A DNA stretch of 57,163 nt from Alphaproteobacteria bacterium (GTDB lineage: Bacteria; Pseudomonadota; Alphaproteobacteria; SHNJ01). Position 1 is the stretch's first letter. Every line of letters starts with the position of its first letter. Where the stretch lies: positions 1-57,163 of the forward strand of contig SHNJ01000026.1 of the NCBI GenBank assembly GCA_004295055.1. Reading direction: 5' to 3'. Positions 7,333 through 15,777 of the stretch are shown here, in pieces. The notes beneath the pieces were generated by a model. That model had not been told where the DNA came from. It saw only the letters and a program-made list of their open reading frames with translations, and ran no database searches. Both the position numbers and the translations under genes were made by a program.

Positions 7333-8091
7333 ATGAAAATTCATTTTGCCGCCGCCGATTATGCCTTTGCCCAAGAAGCCTTAAAACAGCTCAGCAAAGA
7401 CCATAAAAGCTATCCGCTGGCCGATGCGGACGTGATCGTGGCCCTGGGCGGCGACGGATTTTTACTGGAAACTTTGCACAAATCGCTGAAACATCATTTG
7501 CCGGTTTACGGCATGAATCGCGGCAGCATCGGATTTTTATTGAATCAATATCATCCCGAAAATTTATCGGCGCGGTTGAAAAACGCCGAAACCGTAACGC
7601 TGCATCCGCTACGCATGGCGGCCATCGATATCGCCGGCGAGCAATTCGAAGCATTGGCGTTTAACGAAGTGTCCTTGTTCCGGCAAACCCGCCAGGCGGC
7701 AAAATTGCGCATCGCGGTCGATGCCATCCCCCGTATGGAAGAATTGATATGCGATGGCGTGCTGGTATCGACGCCGGCCGGCAGCACCGCTTATAATCTT
7801 TCGGCGCATGGCCCTATTATTCCGCTGGGTTCCGATATTCTGGCCCTGACCCCAATCAGCGCATTTCGCCCCCGCCGTTGGAAAGGCGCGCTTTTGCCTT
7901 GCACCGCAAAGGTAACGATTGACGTCATTGACCCTAAAAAACGCCCCGTCAGCGTGGTGGCGGACGACAAGGAATTTCGCGATATTCAAACCGTGGAAAT
8001 CGCGGAAAACCGCGGTTTAACGCTGAAATTGCTGTTCGATCCGGAAAATCATTTAAAAGAACGGATCCTGCGGGAACAGTTCTTGCCATAA
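7333..8091 (+). CDS. nadK: NAD kinase
   Basis: Phosphorylates NAD to NADP with ATP or polyphosphate, in the cytosol. The 252 residues show the diagnostic GGDG motif ([13 protein letters not shown], residues 35-47), the [10 protein letters not shown] segment, the substrate-binding NEVSLFR, and the second family motif [21 protein letters not shown] in two parts around residues 141-161. Length and sequence match the short alphaproteobacterial form. It follows the Zur-like gene closely. Confidence 0.95.
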   Translation: MKIHFAAADYAFAQEALKQLSKDHKSYPLADADVIVALGGDGFLLETLHKSLKHHLPVYGMNRGSIGFLLNQYHPENLSARLKNAETVTLHPLRMAAIDIAGEQFEALAFNEVSLFRQTRQAAKLRIAVDAIPRMEELICDGVLVSTPAGSTAYNLSAHGPIIPLGSDILALTPISAFRPRRWKGALLPCTAKVTIDVIDPKKRPVSVVADDKEFRDIQTVEIAENRGLTLKLLFDPENHLKERILREQFLP

Positions 8092-8258
8092 AATATCCAC
8101 AACTGTGCCGGAAAATCCTTAAAACTGCGGAAATCCGTTAAAAAACTAGTTGTCCGTTGCAGTTAACGGCCAAGTTAGGTAATACTGAGAACCGTGTTTT
8201 TTCTTGAAATCCCAATGTCGGGATATCGTTTACCCAGCACCCACTAAGGAGCGGTTTT

Positions 8259-9878
8259 ATGCGTTATCGTTCTCTGTCCGTCGCAGCGGCATTTTTATCG
8301 GCCATGATTTTGGCAAACTCAACTTTGGCTTCGCCGCCGCCATCACCGCCAAGTCCAGTCGCGGTCGATCCAGCCCCATTAAATTTACCGCCTGCCCCCG
8401 GCGCGCAAAATCCAGGCACCCCGTCAAGCAGCCCATCTTCGGCATCGAACGATCCGTTCAATCCATTAAACAGCATGCCTCCGGCCGCTTCGCCGCCACC
8501 GCCATCGAATAATTCCGGTACGTTTGATCCATTTGCGACGGTGGCTCCTGCTGCGACCGATACCACGACAACGACCACCACAATACCAACCGCGACCACG
8601 ACAACAACCAATACGGTACCGTTGGCGATTCCAAATACTCCGCTGACCATTCCGCCGCCACAAGTTGCTCCAACCGGCAATGTCAATATTCCAACCGGTG
8701 GCGCCGCGTCGCCATTTGGATCGGCCTCTGGCGGCGTTCCGCCGGCACCGGATATGCTTGCCCCGGAAATGGCTCCACCGCCGGTTCAAGTCGCAGCGCC
8801 GGCAGCGAAACCAAAACCGAAATTTAAACCATCCCTGGCTTCGGGCAAAAAAGCTTTCGATAAAAATCAATTCGATTTAGCCAGCAAACACCTGCTGCCG
8901 CTCGCCCGCAAAGGCAATGTCGAAGCGCAATATCTGATGGGCGTGGTTTACTCCCATGCCAAAGGCAAAATGCGCGATTATCAAAAAGCTGCGCACTGGT
9001 ATGACAAAGCCGCCGAAAAAGGATCGAAAGAAGCCCAATTCAATTTAGGCTTTATGCTGTATCAAGGCGCCGGCGACTCCGGCGATAAAACCTCGGTCGC
9101 GCAAGATTACACGCAAGCCGCGAAGTACCTGAAAATGGCCGCCGACCAAGGCGTGCCGATGGCCCAGCATTTGATGGGCTTGTTACATTTGCGTGGTCAG
9201 GGCGTTGCCATGAATATGTACGAAGCATTGCGGTGGTCGTCGCTGGCCGCCGATAATGGCATTCACGAATCCATGTACAATGCCGCCATGCTCAGCGTTC
9301 GCCGCCCTGGCGCAACCATGCAGGATTACATCAATGCCTATAAATGGTTTACCATCCTAACCGCGCAAGGATATCCTGGCGCCGCGGAAAACCGCATGAT
9401 GATCACCAAATATATGCCATACAACGCAATCCAATATGCGGATGCGCTGGCCCGCAACTGGCGTGCGCCGGATTCGGCATCGAACACCACCGGCATGGAT
9501 GTTCCTGCAACCATAAATACATTGCCATCGGCAACATCGGCACCGGTATATACTCTGTCCGTTCCGCCGTCGGCGACCCCGTGGACCAACCCGGACACGT
9601 ATCAACGTGTGGACACCTATCGTCCGGCATGGGCGCCGCAACCAATGGCAACCATGCCATTGCCGGCCCCAGGCAACACCGGTTACGTGCCGCCAAATTA
9701 TGGCTGGAGCATGGGCATGGAAAAAGTTCCAGCGCCTACGCCAAACGGCCAACCGCAAATGGCGCAACCGATGAACGATCCAAACGCATGGCCATGGCCG
9801 CAACAAGCGCCAACGCCAGCGCCCGTCAATCCGTATCCGCAAATCAACCAGCGGGAACGGTATATGATGATGAATTAA
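8259..9878 (+). CDS. Secreted Sel1-repeat protein with proline-rich flanks
   Basis: 539 residues. The N-terminus MRYRSLSVAAAFLSAMILANSTLASP is a typical signal peptide. Residues 25-200 are a low-complexity Pro/Ala/Thr region with runs such as TTTTTTIPTATTTTTNT. About four Sel1-type TPR repeats follow at about 200-375 (EAQYLMGVVYSHAKGKM, AQFNLGFMLYQGAG, AQHLMGLLHLRGQGV, then a degenerate unit). The C-terminal 150 residues are again Pro/Asn-rich. AAGGAG precedes the ATG by 7 bases. Sel1 proteins usually act as protein-binding scaffolds in envelope or stress functions; a periplasmic or surface scaffold is inferred. It ends at a bidirectional terminator. Confidence 0.85.
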   Translation: MRYRSLSVAAAFLSAMILANSTLASPPPSPPSPVAVDPAPLNLPPAPGAQNPGTPSSSPSSASNDPFNPLNSMPPAASPPPPSNNSGTFDPFATVAPAATDTTTTTTTIPTATTTTTNTVPLAIPNTPLTIPPPQVAPTGNVNIPTGGAASPFGSASGGVPPAPDMLAPEMAPPPVQVAAPAAKPKPKFKPSLASGKKAFDKNQFDLASKHLLPLARKGNVEAQYLMGVVYSHAKGKMRDYQKAAHWYDKAAEKGSKEAQFNLGFMLYQGAGDSGDKTSVAQDYTQAAKYLKMAADQGVPMAQHLMGLLHLRGQGVAMNMYEALRWSSLAADNGIHESMYNAAMLSVRRPGATMQDYINAYKWFTILTAQGYPGAAENRMMITKYMPYNAIQYADALARNWRAPDSASNTTGMDVPATINTLPSATSAPVYTLSVPPSATPWTNPDTYQRVDTYRPAWAPQPMATMPLPAPGNTGYVPPNYGWSMGMEKVPAPTPNGQPQMAQPMNDPNAWPWPQQAPTPAPVNPYPQINQRERYMMMN

Positions 9879-9896
9879 TCGTCCGGCATATTAAAC

Positions 9897-9926
9897 AAAA
9901 AGGCGGCTGTTACAGCCGCCTTTTTT
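9897..9926. terminator. Bidirectional terminator
   Basis: AAAAGGCGGCTG TTA CAGCCGCCTTTTTT: a stem of 8 GC-rich pairs with A-run before and T-run after. It can serve both the Sel1 gene (plus) and the small secreted protein gene (minus). Confidence 0.9.
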
Positions 9927-9948
9927 ATTCATTAAATATCGCTGAAAA

Positions 9949-10326
9949 TTAAAACTCGCCGGCTTCCATGGAACGCAGCAATTCGATCGTCGCGCGCTGG
10001 AAATAGGCATTGGGATTTTGCTGACAATAACGGGTCATCCAGCCCATGATATCTTCGGATCTTTTGCCGCGTGCGACGTTGCCTGTGCTGGACACCAAAG
10101 TGTTATAGGCGGAAATGAATCCGTTGACCCATACTTGGTAATTCTTGCTGACCGTTTCCTGGCCGCGCGCCGCGAAATCCAGATATTCCGAACATTTGGA
10201 ATTGCCATGACCGTAAATCGCGATCATATCCTTGCCCACAGGCTGGACAGCGCCTGCGGTCTGCGCAAATGAAATTGTGAATGGCGATAAGGTTAGCAAT
10301 GCGGCAAGAACCAAAGTACGTTTCAT
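9949..10326 (-). CDS. Small secreted protein, two conserved-type cysteines
   Basis: 125 residues from the ATG at 10326, chosen because GGAG lies 6 bases upstream and because the signal peptide (MKRTLVLAALLTLSPFTISFAQ) begins there. An in-frame start 45 bases earlier would put 15 unlikely residues before it. The mature part has Cys residues in SKCSEYLDF and TRYCQQNP, consistent with one disulfide. The pattern of a first Cys, a YxxWVNGFISAYN helix and a YCxxNP C-terminal helix recalls small periplasmic HdeA- or Rap1a-like families, but I cannot assign it. Its gene converges with the Sel1 gene. Confidence 0.7.
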   Translation of the reverse strand: MKRTLVLAALLTLSPFTISFAQTAGAVQPVGKDMIAIYGHGNSKCSEYLDFAARGQETVSKNYQVWVNGFISAYNTLVSSTGNVARGKRSEDIMGWMTRYCQQNPNAYFQRATIELLRSMEAGEF

Positions 10327-10517
10327 AAAAATCTCCGGACTGGAAAGATAAATAGGATGAGAGGCTGGCACTATAGCTAAAATTCCATAATCAGGCTAGA
10401 GGCTAATAAAACTTACCCTCTATTAAAGGCTTTTAATAAAAGCCCATATTTATTCTTGATTGCCCGTATAAAGATCGCTAAAAAGTTTGTTCTACCGAAT
10501 AAATGAATCCCTAAAGG

Positions 10518-10606
10518 GCCCACGTGGCGGAATTGGTAGACGCCCGGGACTTAAAATCCCGTGCTGCGCAAGCGGCGTGCCAGTTCGAGTCTGGCCGTGG
10601 GCACCA
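10518..10606 (+). tRNA. tRNA-Leu (anticodon TAA)
   Basis: Acceptor GCCCACG pairs with CGTGGGC (10596-10602). The anticodon loop CTTAAAA gives TAA between stems CGGGA and TCCCG. A long variable arm (TGCTGCGCAAGCGGCGT) marks a class II leucine tRNA. The T arm is GCCAG TTCGAGT CTGGC. CCA is encoded at 10604-10606. Confidence 0.95.
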
Positions 10607-10638
10607 TATATTTTCCTAAAAATTTTTGGGTTGTGCCA

Positions 10639-10712
10639 GGCCAGACGAGAAATGCGCCTAGGTTGGTTAGGCGGTGGCGCAACTATATTGAGTGTCTGGC
10701 CGTGGGCACCAT
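10639..10712 (+). repeat. Structured element ending in a copy of the tRNA-Leu 3' end
   Basis: The 19 bases at 10694-10712 (GTCTGGCCGTGGGCACCAT) repeat 10589-10607 of the tRNA-Leu gene exactly: T-stem, acceptor and CCA. Upstream, GGCCAGAC (10639-10646) can pair with GTCTGGCC (10694-10701), and inside it GCGCC/GGCGC and CCTA/TAGG form a further stem. It may be a remnant of an integration or duplication event at the tRNA, or a small structured RNA with a tRNA-like end. No integrase is nearby. Confidence 0.6.
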
Positions 10713-10747
10713 CCTACGCTATAAAAAATAAAATATAATGTGTAGGA

Positions 10748-10783
10748 TGTCCTTCGAAGCTCGGAACGAGCGTAGGAGGACTG
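10748..10783. repeat. 36-bp hairpin repeat, copy 1
   Basis: Matches 54387-54422 at 31 of 36 positions. GTCCTTC pairs with GGAGGAC at the ends and CTCG with CGAG around a GAA loop. Differences between the copies fall in the loop or keep the stem paired, as expected of a structured REP-like element. Confidence 0.65.
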
Positions 10784-10835
10784 ATGCAACAAAAACTTCG
10801 GATGGCGAAGCCAATTTATCTTCCCCAAAAATTTA

Positions 10836-11588
10836 TTACCAATCCTGAATTTGGAATGCGGAATCGCCATGTTTTTGGGCCATAGAAGTTATGGCAGAAG
10901 ACGCCTGATCCAGCAATTTTTGGTCCGTGGTACGCAATACCAGTTTTAACTGATACGCCCCATTGCGAAAGGCTGGATAAGATCCAATATCAACTTCAGC
11001 ATATTGGTTTTGAATTGCGGTCAGGTCGTCTGCTATGTTTCCTTCCATCAACCGGCAAGTAATGCTGCGCGTTAAAATGGGTGGACCGCCGACCAATTGC
11101 GGAATCAATCCCTTGAACATTTGCTGCATAATATTGGGCACGCCAGCCATCACAAATACATTGCCGATCCGGAATCCCGGCGCGCTGCTGACCGGGTTTT
11201 CAATAATGCTGGCGCCGCGCGGCATACGGGCCATCCGGCGGCGTGCCTCGTTCAATTCGATACCCTGGGTACGGTAATAATTTTGCAGACGCTGTATTCC
11301 GTCCGCGTTTTCTTCGCATGGAACGCCAAATGCCGCTGCAACGCTGTCGGCGGTAATATCGTCATGGGTTGGGCCAATACCGCCAGTGGTAAATACATAT
11401 TGATATTCGGCGCGGCATTCATTGACCGCTTTGACAATGGCCAATTCCACGTCCGGCACGACACGCACCTCGCGCAAGGCAATACCCAACCGGCTGCATT
11501 CCCCAGCTAAAAAAGGGATATTTTCCTCGCGCGTATGCCCGGCAAGGATTTCGTTACCTATAATTATAATGGCGGCGGTAGGAGACAT
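10836..11588 (-). CDS. CinA-type molybdopterin-binding (MoCF) domain protein
   Basis: 250 residues with the MoaB/Mog fold of the CinA N-terminus: IIIIGNEILAGHT at the start, then FTTGGIGPTHDDITADSVAAAFG (about residues 66-88, the loop that binds nucleotide or molybdopterin), and PGFRIGNVFVMAGVPNIMQQM (about 141-161). Full-length CinA adds a C-terminal nicotinamide-nucleotide amidohydrolase domain, which is absent here. This short form is common in alphaproteobacteria and may act as an ADP-ribose pyrophosphatase-like housekeeping enzyme; that role is a family-level inference. The gene is divergent from map. Confidence 0.85.
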   Translation of the reverse strand: MSPTAAIIIIGNEILAGHTREENIPFLAGECSRLGIALREVRVVPDVELAIVKAVNECRAEYQYVFTTGGIGPTHDDITADSVAAAFGVPCEENADGIQRLQNYYRTQGIELNEARRRMARMPRGASIIENPVSSAPGFRIGNVFVMAGVPNIMQQMFKGLIPQLVGGPPILTRSITCRLMEGNIADDLTAIQNQYAEVDIGSYPAFRNGAYQLKLVLRTTDQKLLDQASSAITSMAQKHGDSAFQIQDW

Positions 11589-11673
11589 GGAAAACTATAT
11601 ATATCACAAGCGTTATTTGAACATAGCATAAACCGCCCTATTTTGATATAAACTAAGGACAGCAAGGATAATC

Positions 11674-12471
11674 ATGTACACCCGCGAAAACAGCGAAAAG
11701 ATCACATTACACAAGCCCGAAGATTTTGCCGGCATGCGCAAGGCTGGCCGTTTGGCCGCCGAAGTGCTGGATTTTATCACACCGCACGTTATCGAAGGCG
11801 TGACCACCGATAAATTGGATCAATTATGCGAAAAATTCATTCGCGATCATGGCGCTATCCCTGCCCCGCTGGGATATAAAGGTTATCCAAAATCCATTTG
11901 CACATCGATCAACCATGTTGTCTGCCACGGCATTCCATCCGACCGTGTGTTGATGGACGGCGATATTCTGAATGTCGACGTTACGGTTATTCTGGACGGC
12001 TGGTATGGCGATACGTCGCGCATGTACGCCATCGGCGATATTCCGGTGCGTGCGAAAAAATTGATGGATGTGACTTATGAATCGATGATGCGCGGCATTG
12101 CCGCGGTTAAACCGGGCGCGAAATTGGGCGATATCGGATTTGCGATTCAATCTTATGTCGAAGAAAACCGGTTTTCCGTGGTGCGCGATTTTTGCGGTCA
12201 CGGCTTGGGCCGCGTATTCCACGCCCCGCCCAGCGTTTTGCATTTCGGCGAACGCGGCGAAGGCGATGAATTGAAACCGGGCATGTTTTTTACCATTGAA
12301 CCTATGGTGAACGCCGGTAAATACGACACCAAAATTCTGGCGGATGGGTGGACCGCGGTAACGCGCGATAAATCATTGTCGGCGCAGTTCGAACATACGC
12401 TGGCCGTAACCGATACCGGCTATGAAATTTTCACCCTGTCACCCGCCGGACTGGACAAGCCTTACGCTTAA
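11674..12471 (+). CDS. map: Methionine aminopeptidase, type I
   Basis: Removes the initiator methionine from new proteins. 265 residues with the pita-bread fold motifs: NHVVCHGIPSD near residue 80, the metal ligands in DGDILNVDVTVILDGWYGDTSRM (read in parts, residues 92-115), FCGHGLGRVFHAPPSV near 170-185, the TIEPMV ligand segment near 210 and QFEHTLAVTDTG near 240. It matches the type I bacterial length. AAGGA stands about 17 bases before the ATG, so the ribosome binding site is not ideal. radC follows after 2 bases, so the two are probably cotranscribed. Confidence 0.95.
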   Translation: MYTRENSEKITLHKPEDFAGMRKAGRLAAEVLDFITPHVIEGVTTDKLDQLCEKFIRDHGAIPAPLGYKGYPKSICTSINHVVCHGIPSDRVLMDGDILNVDVTVILDGWYGDTSRMYAIGDIPVRAKKLMDVTYESMMRGIAAVKPGAKLGDIGFAIQSYVEENRFSVVRDFCGHGLGRVFHAPPSVLHFGERGEGDELKPGMFFTIEPMVNAGKYDTKILADGWTAVTRDKSLSAQFEHTLAVTDTGYEIFTLSPAGLDKPYA

Positions 12472-12473
12472 TC

Positions 12474-13169
12474 ATGACTGCCGCGCCGAAGAAAAAAGAT
12501 CTTCCCCATTATACTGGCCACCGGCAAAGGCTCCGCGAAAGATTTTTGAAAAACCCCGACAGTTTGCCGGATTATGAATTGCTGGAAATGTTGCTATTCG
12601 CATCGAACCCGCGTGGCGATACCAAACCATTGGCCAAAGAATTGATCAAACAATTCGATAATCTCGCCGGCGTATTGAATGCCAGCGTTGTGGAATTAGA
12701 AAAAATAAAAGGCATGGGCGAATCCGCCATCGGCGCAATCAAAACCGCCCAAGTATGCGGCATTCGCATGTTGCAACAACAGGTAATCAATAAACCCGTT
12801 ATCAGTTCTTGGAAGGAACTGCTGGATTATTGTTACGCGAAAATGGCGCATCGCAAGACCGAAGAAGTACGTATTTTATTTTTAGATTCTAAAAACCAAC
12901 TGATCGCCGACGAACAATCGCAGGAAGGCACAATCGATCACGCTCCGGTTTACGCGCGCGAAATTGTTAAACGCGCGCTGGAACTCCACGCCAGCGCCAT
13001 CATCATGGTACACAACCACCCGGCCGGCGATCCCGAGCCATCGCGCGAGGATGTTAGCATCACCAAAACCGTGCAAAAGGCGCTGGCCAGCGTGGATATC
13101 GAATTGCACGACCATTTAATTATCGGCCGCGAAGGACATAAGAGTCTTAAATCGAGCGGGATTATATAA
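12474..13169 (+). CDS. radC: RadC family JAB-domain protein
   Basis: 231 residues. The N-terminal half holds a helix-hairpin-helix-like region (LAGVLNASVVELEKIKGMG, about residues 61-79). The C-terminal half is the JAB/MPN metalloprotease-like domain with HNHPAGDPEPSRED (about residues 179-192), the zinc-binding signature of RadC. Historical links to DNA repair are not firmly established; the activity is unknown. Translation is probably coupled to map. Confidence 0.92.
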   Translation: MTAAPKKKDLPHYTGHRQRLRERFLKNPDSLPDYELLEMLLFASNPRGDTKPLAKELIKQFDNLAGVLNASVVELEKIKGMGESAIGAIKTAQVCGIRMLQQQVINKPVISSWKELLDYCYAKMAHRKTEEVRILFLDSKNQLIADEQSQEGTIDHAPVYAREIVKRALELHASAIIMVHNHPAGDPEPSREDVSITKTVQKALASVDIELHDHLIIGREGHKSLKSSGII

Positions 13170-13283
13170 ATAAATCAACGCTCTATTGTTTATTCTTCAT
13201 GACATGGGAAAACTTCTAAAGCGCATTGACGGCGATAATTTTATGTCTTATAAGTTTCCTTCAAAGAAATACTGGCGGGTGCG

Positions 13284-14393
13284 ATGAGCGCAGCGGAAAC
13301 ATTAAAAATACTAACAGCAAATATGGAGCAAGGATTAGGGGTTTTTCCAAGCACATTTAGCGCCAAAGGCTTCCCGGTCGGGGCTTGCAACACAGCAGGC
13401 TTTAGAAATGTTCAAGAAGATAGCGCCTTCGCCGGAGAGCCCAAAACGCATATTCCAGATGTTAAGGCCGCCCACCAATTCTTGCGGGGACAAGCAAAAT
13501 ACATTCAGGAAATAACCGCAAGATGCCGCGGCATCTCGACATTGGCCATGGCGCTGTTTTTGCCGGATGGAAATTTGGTTACCGCCCATGTTGGCGACAC
13601 GCAAATATATAGTTATGGCCTTCCGAAAAGCACTGCTTTTCCATCCGTTAGCAGCATCATGCTACCCAATGGACAACGCGTTATTGAATCAATTTCCACG
13701 ATTCCAACCTACGCACTGCAAACCCCCAACTATAGTGTCACCTTTTTAAGCGCTGAGGCCGGATTGCCACCCTTCCATCCATTGTTGGAACCGCATCGGA
13801 TCGGCAATTTAGCTGAAATAGAGGCTTTGCGCTCTCGCGGACTGACCATAAACTACAAAGGCCGCGTCCCTGTTATCGAAGTTCGTACCCCGGCAGTGCA
13901 TTGCAATATTCAAATCACCGGTTGCGTAGGCAATGGTCAAGTTAGCGAAGAATTGGGCCATGATTTCGGATATCATGTTTTCTCGCCAACCGATTTAAGC
14001 GCTATGAATAGCCAGCTTATTTTAATGGCTACGGATGGGTTTGAACCAGCGACCTATAATCATTTGATTCCAACACAAATCATGGACCATATAGGGGAAG
14101 AAGACGGGATGGCGATGATTGCCGCCTATTGCGCGCGCGAAGCGATACGGCGGGGATCGAAAGATAACGTAACGGTAATGGCCACCAATCCGGCAAAACC
14201 GCCAAAAGCGCCTGTATGGATGGTAATGATGGATTGTTCATCATCGTCTGACGTCGCCATAGTCACCAATGACCATTTAAAACGCATGGTCACAAGACCT
14301 TATATTTTAGAAGCCACACGTCCTAAAACTTCCACGATTGGCCCAGGCCATCCGGCGCATCCAATGCGGCACCCGCGCACGCGGCGCCGATAA
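13284..14393 (+). CDS. PP2C-like (PPM family) serine/threonine phosphatase
   Basis: 369 residues. The PPM metal-binding motifs appear in order: RNVQEDSAF (Asp46), GISTLAMALFLPDGNL, AHVGDTQIYSYG (Asp105), LILMATDGFEPAT (Asp251) and GSKDNVTVMA (Asp294-Asn295). Expected activity: Mn/Mg-dependent dephosphorylation of phosphoserine or phosphothreonine. A segment of about 100 residues between the third and fourth motif (120-235) is longer than usual. The C-terminal 60 residues are Pro/His/Arg-rich. There is no signal peptide and no partner Ser/Thr kinase in the window. It stands between radC and purB, probably as its own unit. Confidence 0.8.
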   Translation: MSAAETLKILTANMEQGLGVFPSTFSAKGFPVGACNTAGFRNVQEDSAFAGEPKTHIPDVKAAHQFLRGQAKYIQEITARCRGISTLAMALFLPDGNLVTAHVGDTQIYSYGLPKSTAFPSVSSIMLPNGQRVIESISTIPTYALQTPNYSVTFLSAEAGLPPFHPLLEPHRIGNLAEIEALRSRGLTINYKGRVPVIEVRTPAVHCNIQITGCVGNGQVSEELGHDFGYHVFSPTDLSAMNSQLILMATDGFEPATYNHLIPTQIMDHIGEEDGMAMIAAYCAREAIRRGSKDNVTVMATNPAKPPKAPVWMVMMDCSSSSDVAIVTNDHLKRMVTRPYILEATRPKTSTIGPGHPAHPMRHPRTRRR

Positions 14394-14481
14394 CGCTTTA
14401 TTGTTAACCCTTTATTTTTACACAAAAATCGTCTACAAGAAATAACTGCAACCAAGCCCCATTCGTTAAATAAGAGGCGAT

Positions 14482-15777
14482 ATGATCCCGCGTTATTCAA
14501 GGGCCGAAATGGCCAATATTTTTTCGGACGACAATAAATATAAAATCTGGCTGGAAATAGAACTTCTCGCCGCCGAAGCGATGGTGCCGCTGGGCATCGT
14601 GCCGGACAGTGCTGTGAAAAATTGCCGCGCGAAGGCGAAATTCGATATTCCCCGCATCGCCGAAATCGAAGCCGAAACCAAACATGACGTGATTGCGTTT
14701 TTAACCAACGTCGCCGAATATGTCGGCGAAGACGCAAGGTTTTTACATCAAGGCATGACATCGAGCGATGTTTTGGACACCACCCTCGCGGTGCAATTGA
14801 AACAAGCGGCCGAATTACTGATCGCGGATTTAAATGCGCTGCTGGCGGCGATTAAAAAACGCGCGATGGAATATAAAAACACGCCCACCATTGGCCGCAG
14901 TCACGGCATTCACGCCGAACCGACCACTTTTGGCGTTAAACTCGCTGGCCATTATGCCGCGTTCGAACGTTGCGTGAAACGTTTACAAGCGGCGAAGGAC
15001 GATATCGCCACTTGCGCCATTTCCGGCGCGGTGGGCACGTTCGCCAATGTCGATCCATCGGTCGAAGAATACGTCGCCAAAAAACTGGGATTAAAATCCG
15101 AACCCGTATCGACGCAAATCATTCCACGCGACCGGCACGCCATGTTTTTTGCAACGCTGGGCGTTATTGCAAGCTGCATTGAAAATCTCGCCACCGAAAT
15201 CCGCCATTTGCAACGCACCGAAGTGCGCGAAGCCGAAGAATTTTTCAGCGCCGGACAAAAAGGATCGTCCGCCATGCCGCATAAACGCAATCCGGTATTG
15301 ACGGAAAACCTGACTGGTCTTGCGCGTATCGTGCGCGGCTCTGTTACCCCAGCTTTGGAAAACGTAGCGTTGTGGCATGAACGGGATATTTCCCATTCCG
15401 CGGTTGAACGCACGATTTTGCCGGATGCTTGCGTGGCGCTGGATTTTGCCCTCGCCCGGTTAACCGGCGTTGTTGAAAAATTGCTGGTTTACCCGGAACG
15501 CATGCAGCAAAATCTGGATGCGCTGGGCGGTTTGGTATTCTCGCAACGCGTATTGCTGGCCTTGACGCAAAAAGGCGTCAGCCGCGAAGACGCGTATAAA
15601 CTGGTTCAACGCAATGCGATGCAAGTTTGGGAACGCGGCGCCGATTTTCAATCGCTGTTAAAAGCCGATAAAGACATCACCGCCAAATTGCCGGCGAATG
15701 ACATCGAATCCTTATTTGACATGAAATATCACACCAAGCACGTGGACACGATTTTCAAACGGGTTTTTGGCGCATAA
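14482..15777 (+). CDS. purB: Adenylosuccinate lyase
   Basis: Catalyses two fumarate-releasing steps of purine synthesis: SAICAR to AICAR and adenylosuccinate to AMP. 431 residues, typical of the bacterial form. Visible motifs include MTSSDVLDTTLAVQL (about 93-107), IGRSHGIHAEPTTFG with the catalytic-type histidine (about 138-152) and the fumarase/ASL signature GSSAMPHKRNP (about 261-271). GAGGCG precedes the ATG. Its stop codon overlaps the start of the antiporter gene (TAATG). In many alphaproteobacteria purB lies near purC; here about 3.9 kb separate them. Confidence 0.96.
   Translation: MIPRYSRAEMANIFSDDNKYKIWLEIELLAAEAMVPLGIVPDSAVKNCRAKAKFDIPRIAEIEAETKHDVIAFLTNVAEYVGEDARFLHQGMTSSDVLDTTLAVQLKQAAELLIADLNALLAAIKKRAMEYKNTPTIGRSHGIHAEPTTFGVKLAGHYAAFERCVKRLQAAKDDIATCAISGAVGTFANVDPSVEEYVAKKLGLKSEPVSTQIIPRDRHAMFFATLGVIASCIENLATEIRHLQRTEVREAEEFFSAGQKGSSAMPHKRNPVLTENLTGLARIVRGSVTPALENVALWHERDISHSAVERTILPDACVALDFALARLTGVVEKLLVYPERMQQNLDALGGLVFSQRVLLALTQKGVSREDAYKLVQRNAMQVWERGADFQSLLKADKDITAKLPANDIESLFDMKYHTKHVDTIFKRVFGA

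Noticed and set aside
8264-8870. Long minus-strand ORFs rich in Val/Gly and in Arg
   Set aside because: They are complements of the proline- and threonine-rich start of the Sel1 protein.
10589-10712. A mobile element bounded by tRNA-Leu attachment sites
   Set aside because: Only about 105 bp separate the repeat copies, and no integrase or cargo gene is present; at most a remnant.
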